NCBI GenBank assembly: GCA_017613735.1
Contig: JAGADF010000008.1
Location: 1-64,000, forward strand
Direction of reading: 5' to 3'
DNA: 64,000 bases
Source of the DNA: Clostridia bacterium
GTDB taxonomy: Bacteria; Bacillota; Clostridia; Oscillospirales; Acutalibacteraceae
In this document: positions 57,642 to 64,000 of the stretch, one piece after another
Layout: every line of letters starts with the position of its first letter
Numbering within the stretch: the stretch's first letter is position 1
Translations under genes and position numbers: made by a program
The notes under the pieces: generated by a model
What the model was told of the DNA's origin: nothing
Seen by the model: only the letters and a program-made list of their open reading frames with translations
Database searches by the model: none

Positions 57642-59663
57642 TTATTCTACTCCCTTATACAGTAAACCTCTGGTAAACCTGCCTTCGGGGGCGGTTTTGT
57701 TTTCATACGAAGAAATGATTCCGGCGACTTCGTTTTTGTCTTCAACGGTAAAGTACAGAAGCTGAAAATCAACGTTCTTAACGTCGCCGAGCTTGTCCGC
57801 CATATAGAGCGGGACGCTGTTGAATACGCTTGAACAGCCGTTCTGACATCTAACGGGGAAAGACATACCCTTTCTGTCGGTGAGAACGCTTTGTTGTTTG
57901 CATTCGCCGCAGTCCTTTCCGTTTTTTACGGGGCAGGAACGCACGAGCATAAGCGCCTGTCTGCCGTAGGTTACGACTCCCCTTTTAACGCCGCATTTAA
58001 GGCGCGAAATCTGTTTGAGGCTCAGCTCATTGGAAACCGTAATTTCGCCTACGCCCATTTTTTCGCACTCATCAACCGAAAACGAATTGAAAATATTAAG
58101 ATAAGGCGAAGCTATCGGCTTTTTACCCGCCCTTAAGGTCATTTCAACCGCGTCGAGAGTGCTGCAGAAAAACTCGGTTGCGGCAGACGAGACAATTTTT
58201 TCGTAAATCATATCGGCAGAGCCGAATATTCCGCGCGGTCTTTCAGCCGCCGCGCCGTATTTTTTTATTATTCTTTCATCCGTGTCAAGCGGAAGAATTA
58301 TCTTGTCGGCTTTTATATTTTCGGGCAGCTGGCGCGCGTTTTCAAATCTTAAATAAGTTTTCATTTCCGAAGAAGTATGAACATCAAAATCATATTTCTT
58401 CTTTATTATTCTCTTTTCGGGAGACGCAGACAGTCTTTTTTCCGTTTCTTCAAGAGCTTTTCGTCTTAAGGAATTGATAACGGAAACGGGAAGGCTCACG
58501 TCGGGCGACAAAGCGACCGATATTTTACCCGCCCTGAACTGGGTGCTGCCGCATTTTTCAAGCTGGGAAGCAACTCTTTCTTCGGTCAGGGGAAGTTTTA
58601 CAGCCTTTTCGCATATTCCGTCGCTTTCAACCGTAACGGTAATACCTTCGCACTCCGCTTTAAGAACCGCTTTTTCACCCGTTTCGGCAGAAAAAACAAA
58701 ATCGACCGTTTTTCTGTAATTCGGAACACTATACAGCTTTTTATATTCGTCAAGCACGGCGGAGGCTTCGTTTTTATTCTCCCTGGTGCGGACGCCGAAC
58801 ATATCTCTGCCGAGCCTGTTTTCATAATAACCGTCGGTAAAGCCCGAACGCGAAAACAGCCGCTGCAAGTCGTCCTTTCGTTTATCGGAACAGTTTCCGT
58901 CAAGAGCTTCCCTGCAGGCGGTTACTGCGCCCGCGACATACTCGGCGCGTTTCATCCTGCCTTCAATTTTAAATGACGAAACGCCGATTTCAGAAAGATA
59001 AGGCAGTTTATCAATAAGCGACAAATCCTTGAGGCTCAGGTCGTACCCCGTACCTCCGGGGACGGAAAACGGCAGTCTGCATGGCTGAGCGCATCTTCCG
59101 CGGTTACCGCTTCTTGAGCCTAAAAAAGCGCTCAACTGACACTGACCGGAAACGCACATACACAGCGCGCCGTGAACGAACATTTCAATTTCAAGAGGCG
59201 AATTTTTTACTATGTATTCAACCTCGTTTTTATTCATTTCCCTCGGCAGTACGGTTCGGCAGAAGCCGAGCTTTTCAAGCCTTTCAATGCCGTAAAGAGT
59301 CTGAACGGACATCTGGGTTGAGGCGTGCATTTTAATATCGGGCGAAATCTCGCGGACTATTTTCGCAACGCCCAAATCCTGCAAAATGAGCGCGTCAACC
59401 CCCGAAAGAGTGACACGCTCAACAGTATCTGTCAGTTTTTTGATTTCGCCGTCGTTTACAAGCGTATTAAGCGTAAGATAGACCTTAACTCCCCTTTTAT
59501 GGCAAAGAGAAACAGTGTCCGGAAGCGTTTCGAGAGAAAAGTTTTCGGCATTTTTTCTTGCGTTGAAATCACCGACGCCGAGATAGACCGCGTCAGCCCC
59601 GCAGTTAAGAGCAGCCGAAAGACTTTCGCTATTGCCGACGGGAGCTAAAATCTCGCCTCTCAT
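57642..59663 (-). CDS. U32 family protein (RlhA/YhbU-like, with DUF3656)
   Basis: The 673-residue protein has the U32 TIM-barrel N-terminal half. Conserved blocks are ILAPVGNSESLSAAL, VHGALCMCVSGQC and GNRGRCAQPCR, whose cysteines bind an Fe-S cluster in characterised members. These proteins were once called collagenases; E. coli RlhA hydroxylates 23S rRNA C2501 using prephenate, and that is the likelier type of activity here. The long C-terminal half includes CPVKNGKDCGEC. It overlaps zapA by four bases, the common zapA-U32 arrangement in Clostridia. Confidence 0.88.
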   Translation of the reverse strand: MRGEILAPVGNSESLSAALNCGADAVYLGVGDFNARKNAENFSLETLPDTVSLCHKRGVKVYLTLNTLVNDGEIKKLTDTVERVTLSGVDALILQDLGVAKIVREISPDIKMHASTQMSVQTLYGIERLEKLGFCRTVLPREMNKNEVEYIVKNSPLEIEMFVHGALCMCVSGQCQLSAFLGSRSGNRGRCAQPCRLPFSVPGGTGYDLSLKDLSLIDKLPYLSEIGVSSFKIEGRMKRAEYVAGAVTACREALDGNCSDKRKDDLQRLFSRSGFTDGYYENRLGRDMFGVRTRENKNEASAVLDEYKKLYSVPNYRKTVDFVFSAETGEKAVLKAECEGITVTVESDGICEKAVKLPLTEERVASQLEKCGSTQFRAGKISVALSPDVSLPVSVINSLRRKALEETEKRLSASPEKRIIKKKYDFDVHTSSEMKTYLRFENARQLPENIKADKIILPLDTDERIIKKYGAAAERPRGIFGSADMIYEKIVSSAATEFFCSTLDAVEMTLRAGKKPIASPYLNIFNSFSVDECEKMGVGEITVSNELSLKQISRLKCGVKRGVVTYGRQALMLVRSCPVKNGKDCGECKQQSVLTDRKGMSFPVRCQNGCSSVFNSVPLYMADKLGDVKNVDFQLLYFTVEDKNEVAGIISSYENKTAPEGRFTRGLLYKGVE

Positions 59664-60007
59664 AAATCAAAAAGGTCGGTCTGACCGCTTTCAAGCTTCT
59701 GCTTTGTACGTTCAAGCTCGCGCTTGTAGTAATCCCTTTCGCCCTTGGCTTTAGCGGCGTCCTCAAGATATTCCTTTATCTGTACGCGCATATTGTCAGC
59801 CGAGGAATCGTTCTTTTTAAGCGCGTCGGCATAATCGAGCGCGACAAGAGTTGTCGCCTGAACAAGCGAAAGATTCGTATTAGCCTTTCTCAAGGCGTTG
59901 ATTTTTTCTTCAACCTCAAGCGCAAGAGCCACGGCGTATTCGGGCGTATCGCTTGTGGTAAGGCGGTATTCGGTACCGCAGATTGTTAATTTGATATGAT
60001 TGCTCAT
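59660..60007 (-). CDS. zapA: cell division protein ZapA
   Basis: ZapA binds FtsZ filaments and bundles them at the division site. The 115-residue protein begins ITICGTEYRL-like (IKLTICGTEYRL) as the globular domain. A coiled coil follows from about 60 to 108, including ERDYYKRELERTKQKL. Size and layout are typical. It lies 12 bases after the metallophosphoesterase gene and overlaps the U32 gene. Confidence 0.9.
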   Translation of the reverse strand: MSNHIKLTICGTEYRLTTSDTPEYAVALALEVEEKINALRKANTNLSLVQATTLVALDYADALKKNDSSADNMRVQIKEYLEDAAKAKGERDYYKRELERTKQKLESGQTDLFDL

Positions 60008-60019
60008 TATATCTTCCCC

Positions 60020-61654
60020 TTAATATTTCTTACCCTTGATGTAATCGCCGTATTTAATCTGATTTCTGATATAACCGATAAGGAATAAAATCGCTATTAT
60101 CGGCAAAAACGGAATAAGCAAAATGAGAATGAGAATTGCAATAATTATAATAAACGGGCCTTTTTTGCTTTGTTTTACCGTTTCGATTTTGATAGGCTCG
60201 ACAGGATGGGAAACAACGTGACCTTCGGGATAAACGGGCTTTATGTCAAGCACGGTATCGTACGAGGGAATGCCGCTGTTATAAAGCAGAGGTTCAACCA
60301 AATCGTGAGTATTGTCAACAACCTTGACGAGCTTTCTGAAATTGATATGAAGGGTTTTCATAATGCTGTCAATGATATTGAGAAGTCCGATTGTGATTTT
60401 ATACTCGGCAGTTTCGGGCGGATAAAGACTTTCGCCGCCGTAGAGATTGACAACGAGGTCGCAGATAAAATCGACAACCTTTCTGTCCTTAATATCGGCG
60501 TAGTCGCTCTTTTTAAGCCCCGTTTCCTTTCTTGTCCAGTTGCCTACTTTACCTATGGTCAGCTTATTAAGCCACCTCGCAGGGTACTTTATAAGCCAGC
60601 CGATTTTATAGGTGAGCTTTTTCTTTATGCTCATTGCAGTCGCCATATCGGCAAAGGTGTCGACATCCTCGCCCGCGGCCTTAACGACGTCGCGTACCAT
60701 ACCGATAAGCTGTTCCTTAAGAAAATCCTGGAAAGAAAGACCTTTTGTGTCAATATCGACGGGTTCGGTTATAAAATCGGTTTTAACGTCAACCTTTCCC
60801 CTCGCGACGTCAAAGGTTATTGAACGCATTGTAGCGGGATAGCCTATTGTCGCGGCGGTAGCGATATCGTAGAAATAATTGCCTCTTTCGGAAACATAAT
60901 AGTCAATATCGTGAACGTGGGTGTGACCCGTAAGCATAAACTGAATGCCAAGGTCTGCAAACTGCTCGCGCCTTATTTTATAATCGCCCTGCATATCGCC
61001 CGAACCGATTATTTCATAGACAGGCGACGGGGCTATCATCGGGTGATGAGTCATCGCGATAATGAACTGATTGTTCTTTCTCGCGTCCTCAGCCTGCTCT
61101 TTAATCCATTCGACGCAATCGTCGGGAAAGCCGCTGCCCGTTCTTAAATTCGAGTCGTCGTTGAGCGCGAAAAGACGGTAGCCGTCCGCAAGCTGAATGA
61201 CATAGGACATTGTCTGACGGTGAACGGCAATCGCCTCGTCGGGACCGAATTCGCGGTACATATCGAACAGGTCCTCGCGCTTTGCGGCGGGAACGCGGAT
61301 TTTATTGTCGCCGTCATAGCCCTCGGCGGTGCCGTCGCCCTGATAATCGTGAGTGGCGGTTATGACATAAACCCTTTTGCCGCTCGCCTTAAGGTCGCGG
61401 AGCATTTCAATAAACTCCGCGTGAGCGGTAAGCTCGCCGTTATTTGTAGTATCCCCGGAAAGCAGAACAATATCTGTTCTGTCGTCTTTTTTAATCTGCC
61501 TGAAGGCAGCTTCGAGAACCTCTCTTGAGCCTTTAAGAAGCTTCTGACTCTTGGAGTTGGCGAATTCATACGCCTTGCCCGAAACGCCCGATTTTTCGGA
61601 ATAATAATGCGTGTCGGTTATGACCGTAACGGTCAACGGTTTTCTGTTTTCCAT
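60020..61654 (-). CDS. membrane-anchored metallophosphoesterase
   Basis: The 544-residue calcineurin-like phosphoesterase has the metal motifs ITDTHYY (12-18), LLSGDTTNNGE, ATHDY (in place of GNHD), MTHHP and GHTHVHD. An extra helical region follows (about 290-430). The end is a hydrophobic helix (about 500-530, FIIIIAILILILLIPFLP) and a basic tail. No signal peptide is seen, so the catalytic part may be cytosolic. The substrate is unknown. It begins 19 bases after thrS. Confidence 0.86.
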   Translation of the reverse strand: MENRKPLTVTVITDTHYYSEKSGVSGKAYEFANSKSQKLLKGSREVLEAAFRQIKKDDRTDIVLLSGDTTNNGELTAHAEFIEMLRDLKASGKRVYVITATHDYQGDGTAEGYDGDNKIRVPAAKREDLFDMYREFGPDEAIAVHRQTMSYVIQLADGYRLFALNDDSNLRTGSGFPDDCVEWIKEQAEDARKNNQFIIAMTHHPMIAPSPVYEIIGSGDMQGDYKIRREQFADLGIQFMLTGHTHVHDIDYYVSERGNYFYDIATAATIGYPATMRSITFDVARGKVDVKTDFITEPVDIDTKGLSFQDFLKEQLIGMVRDVVKAAGEDVDTFADMATAMSIKKKLTYKIGWLIKYPARWLNKLTIGKVGNWTRKETGLKKSDYADIKDRKVVDFICDLVVNLYGGESLYPPETAEYKITIGLLNIIDSIMKTLHINFRKLVKVVDNTHDLVEPLLYNSGIPSYDTVLDIKPVYPEGHVVSHPVEPIKIETVKQSKKGPFIIIIAILILILLIPFLPIIAILFLIGYIRNQIKYGDYIKGKKY

Positions 61655-61673
61655 TGTTTCACCGCCTTAAAGA

Positions 61674-63611
61674 TTATTTAAGAGCTTTTGTATCAACTTC
61701 GGTCGTAAGCTTTTCAATAAGAGCGTCAACGCTCATAGAGCCTATATCGCCCTCGCCGCGGCGACGGACGGAAACAGAGTTTTCCTCAACCTCTTTGTCG
61801 CCGATAACGAGCATATAGTTGATTTTCTGAAGCTGAGCTTCACGGATTTTATAACCGATTTTTTCGCTTCTGTCGTCAACCTCGACGCGGAAACCTTTTT
61901 CTTCAAGAGCTTTCGCTACCGAGAAAGCGTAATCGTGATGTCTGTCGGCAATCGGAAGAAGCTTAACCTGAACGGGCGAAAGCCACAGCGGGAAATTGCC
62001 CATTGTCTCTTCAATAAGATAAGCCATAAATCTGTCAAGCGAACCGAGAATCGCCCTGTGAATGACGACGGGAGTGCGCGAGGAATTATCTTTATCGACA
62101 TAGAGAAGATTGAACTTCGCGGGAAGGCAGAAGTCAAGCTGACATGTCGAAAGAGTGTACTCCGCGCCTACGGCGGGCTTTACGTTGACGTCAAGCTTCG
62201 GGCCGTAGAATGCGGCTTCGCCGATTTCCTCGGTGTAATCGAGTCCGATTTCGTTAAGAACCTGACGAAGAGCGTCCTCGGCGGTATTCCACATTTCGTC
62301 GTCGTCGTGATATTTTTCCTTATCCTCGGGGTCGCGAAGGGAAAGAACCATACGGTAATCCGTAATCCCGAAATCCTTATACGTTTCGAAAATCAAATCG
62401 ATAACGTTTTTAAATTCATCCTTAATCTGTTCGGGAGTTACGAAGAGGTGCGCGTCGTTCTGACAGAAATGACGTCCTCTTTCAATACCCTTTAACGTAC
62501 CCGAAGCCTCATAGCGGAAATCGTGGGCAATCTCGCCTATTCTTACGGGCAGGTTACGGTAGGAATGAGAGGTATTTGCATATATTCTCATATGATGAGG
62601 ACAGTTCATAGGTCTTAAAACGTACGTTTCCTCGTCAACCTCCATAGCGGGGAACATATTGTCTTTATAATGGTCCCAGTGTCCCGAGGTCTTATAAAGG
62701 TCAACAGTGCCGACGCAGGGAGTGAGAACGTGCTGATAGCCGGACTTGATTTCCTTGTCCCTGATATAATTCTCAAGAATTCTCCAGAGAGTGTAGCCCT
62801 TGGGCAGGAACATAGGCATACCCTTGCCGACAAGCTCATCCGTCATAAACAGTTCGAGCTCTTTGCCGAGCTTTCTGTGGTCGCGGCGTTTAGCCTCCTC
62901 AAGCTTTTCAAGGTATTCGTCAAGCAAATCCTTTTTCGGAAAAGCCACGCCGTAAATACGGCAGAGCATCTTATTTTTCGAGTCGCCTCTCCAGTAAGCG
63001 CCGGTAGTATTTACGAGTTTATACGCTTTTATTAAGCCCGTATTCATAATGTGAGGGCCTGCGCATAGCTCGGTGAACTCGCCCTGTTTATAGAACGAAA
63101 TGTTTTCGCCCTTTTCGGCGTGCTCCTTAATAAGCTCGATTTTATAGGTTTCGCCCTTTTCGTTCATAAGAGCTATTGCCTCGTCGGGAGAAAGCTCAAA
63201 GCGTTCAAGCTCAAGCTCTTCTTTAATAATATTCTTCATCTCGGCTTCGATTTTTTCAATATCTTCAGCCGTAAAGGGCTTGTCGCCGCAATCAAAATCA
63301 TAATAGAAGCCCGTATCGATTGAAGGACCTATGGTCAGCTTCGTATCGGGATAAAGGCGTTTTACCGCCTGAGCCATAATATGGGAAGCCGTATGCCAGT
63401 AAGCCTTTTTACCCTCGTCGCTGTCAAACGTGAGAATTTCAACATTACAGTCACGGGTAACGGGAGTTCTCAGGTCGACGGTTTCGCCGTCGATTTTACC
63501 AAGGCAGGCCGCCTTGTAAAGTCCCATACCGATTGACTTAGCGATTTCGGCAACGGTGACGCCCGATTCAAACTCCATTACGGTATCGCCCTTTAAAGTA
63601 ACTTTAATCAT
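61674..63611 (-). CDS. thrS: threonine-tRNA ligase
   Basis: ThrS charges tRNA-Thr. The 645-residue protein has a TGS domain (1-62), the editing domain with HTASHIMAQAV, and the class II catalytic core. Motif 2 is in the MNCPHHMRIY region, and there is a zinc-binding Cys/His set. The anticodon-binding domain closes the protein (VEVDDRSEKIGYKIREAQ). The ATG at 63611 has GGAGG upstream; a longer frame runs through the T-box leader and is rejected. Expression is controlled by the T-box at 63636-63875. It leads a likely operon through to the ABC exporter. Confidence 0.96.
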   Translation of the reverse strand: MIKVTLKGDTVMEFESGVTVAEIAKSIGMGLYKAACLGKIDGETVDLRTPVTRDCNVEILTFDSDEGKKAYWHTASHIMAQAVKRLYPDTKLTIGPSIDTGFYYDFDCGDKPFTAEDIEKIEAEMKNIIKEELELERFELSPDEAIALMNEKGETYKIELIKEHAEKGENISFYKQGEFTELCAGPHIMNTGLIKAYKLVNTTGAYWRGDSKNKMLCRIYGVAFPKKDLLDEYLEKLEEAKRRDHRKLGKELELFMTDELVGKGMPMFLPKGYTLWRILENYIRDKEIKSGYQHVLTPCVGTVDLYKTSGHWDHYKDNMFPAMEVDEETYVLRPMNCPHHMRIYANTSHSYRNLPVRIGEIAHDFRYEASGTLKGIERGRHFCQNDAHLFVTPEQIKDEFKNVIDLIFETYKDFGITDYRMVLSLRDPEDKEKYHDDDEMWNTAEDALRQVLNEIGLDYTEEIGEAAFYGPKLDVNVKPAVGAEYTLSTCQLDFCLPAKFNLLYVDKDNSSRTPVVIHRAILGSLDRFMAYLIEETMGNFPLWLSPVQVKLLPIADRHHDYAFSVAKALEEKGFRVEVDDRSEKIGYKIREAQLQKINYMLVIGDKEVEENSVSVRRRGEGDIGSMSVDALIEKLTTEVDTKALK

Positions 63612-63635
63612 TTTCTTTTTCCTCCAGAAACAAGT

Positions 63636-63875
63636 ATAATAAAAGCCCCATCCCACAAAAGCACAAGGCCTTTTGGGATGAAGCGAAAGCTCCACGGTTC
63701 CACCCAAATTGCAGTAAATACTGCCGCTCATTAGCCCGATAACGGCGGAAAAACCGGCGCGCCTTATTTCGGCGGCACTCGGAAGTGGTATCGGGTAAAG
63801 GTCATAGTTTCTTGCACCGGACGAAACCTCTCTGAAATGATTTAATTACCGTCATTCTTCCTCAACGCTTTATTA
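63636..63875 (-). promoter_or_regulatory. T-box leader, threonine specific
   Basis: The leader reads right to left. Stem I has GAGAGG and the GGTGCAAG element, and a specifier ACC (complement of 63787-63789) followed by CCGAGTG. The T-box proper is GGGTGGAACCGTGG (63705-63692). The terminator stem is CATCCCAAAAG/CTTTTGTGGGATG (63680-63649), followed by a T-rich run. ACC is a threonine codon, matching thrS. Uncharged tRNA-Thr should favour the antiterminator and raise expression. Confidence 0.92.
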
Positions 63876-63881
63876 AAATCA

Positions 63882-63910
63882 ATAATACTATTATATAAGA
63901 TTTTTGTCAA
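63882..63910 (-). promoter_or_regulatory. thrS promoter
   Basis: Minus-strand TTGACA (63910-63905), 17 bases, TATTAT (63887-63882). The start would lie near 63875, giving the T-box transcript. Confidence 0.85.
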
Positions 63911-63918
63911 GAAATTAC

Positions 63919-63947
63919 TTGACAATTTGTAATTTTGCCGCTATAAT
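63919..63947 (+). promoter_or_regulatory. consensus promoter reading out of the window
   Basis: TTGACA (63919-63924), 17 bases, TATAAT (63942-63947), a perfect sigma-A match. The gene it drives lies beyond 64000. It stands back to back with the thrS promoter. Confidence 0.85.
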
Positions 63948-63959
63948 TAAAAGCGTAAT

Positions 63960-63973
63960 CGAACATTTGTTCG
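63960..63973. promoter_or_regulatory. LexA/SOS box
   Basis: CGAACATTTGTTCG is a perfect inverted repeat that fits the Gram-positive LexA (DinR) consensus CGAAC-N4-GTTCG. It lies about 12 bases after the -10 of the outward promoter, where a repressor would block initiation. The downstream gene is probably lexA or another SOS gene. Confidence 0.75.
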
Positions 63974-64000
63974 ACATAATTATCAAAGAACGCCCTTTTT

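Noticed and set aside
63612-63731. N-terminal 40-codon extension of ThrS
   Set aside because: It would translate the T-box and terminator; the ATG at 63611 has a strong ribosome site and begins the TGS domain.

Overview
The window looks like a chromosomal segment of an endospore-forming, anaerobic Clostridia bacterium, most likely a gut or rumen Oscillospiraceae/Ruminococcaceae-type organism. The evidence is Clostridia gene order (hprK-ROK kinase-murB-rapZ-whiA), a spoVA operon and a tricistronic ger operon, a T-box thrS leader, a BspA-type LRR protein ending in a dockerin-like module, many [4Fe-4S] proteins, and no respiratory chain genes. Coding density is high, with AGGAGG-type ribosome sites and TTGACA/TATAAT-type promoters. 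Apart from the rRNA leader (32-487) no stretch over 300 bp lacks a gene.

Layout. 1-2.2 kb: the 5' tip of a 16S rRNA gene leaving the window to the left with its promoter and leader, a secreted LRR/dockerin protein, tRNA-Lys with an odd inverted partial copy of its 3' end, and secG. 2.4-6.7 kb: a divergent type IIA topoisomerase pair. 6.8-11.6 kb: the hprK-ROK-murB-rapZ-whiA operon. 11.6-14.5 kb: glmS, a PH-like membrane protein and a small MGMT-family protein. 14.5-18.8 kb (+): a membrane-anchored clan-A-like glycoside hydrolase, a membrane protein and an AI-2E-family permease. 18.8-23.7 kb (-): a GH4 glycosidase, a GtrA-like protein and a large secreted protein with 11 cell-wall-binding repeats.

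23.7-36.8 kb is the most unusual part. On the minus strand are a close relative of the FAD-dependent polyenoic fatty acid isomerase (linoleate to trans-10,cis-12 CLA type), a phytoene-desaturase/RetSat-like flavoprotein, a ferredoxin-NAD(P)H reductase with a C-terminal [2Fe-2S] domain, two very large paralogous Fe-S/GltD-like flavoproteins and a HypA-like metallochaperone. Divergently on the plus strand are an adenylate-forming acyl ligase, a stand-alone acyl carrier protein and an acyl-ACP thioesterase. I read this as a candidate unsaturated fatty acid isomerisation and hydrogenation (biohydrogenation) island. The isomerase assignment is strong; the pathway is inference.

36.8-44 kb: spore genes (spoVAC-spoVAD plus an unannotated 50-residue membrane ORF, gerA-gerB-gerC, a YetF/DUF421 pair) and an orphan ABC ATPase. 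44-51 kb: a PrsA-like foldase, an M16C protease, mscL-proC and a PflA-like radical SAM protein. 51-55.9 kb (+): coaX, a zinc-ribbon/ECF S-component fusion, a MATE exporter, and a TlpA/CD1871A/4Fe-4S membrane protein redox cassette. 55.9-63.9 kb (-): a likely operon of thrS (T-box controlled), a metallophosphoesterase, zapA, a U32 protein and an ABC exporter. The right edge holds a consensus promoter with a LexA-type SOS box reading out of the window.
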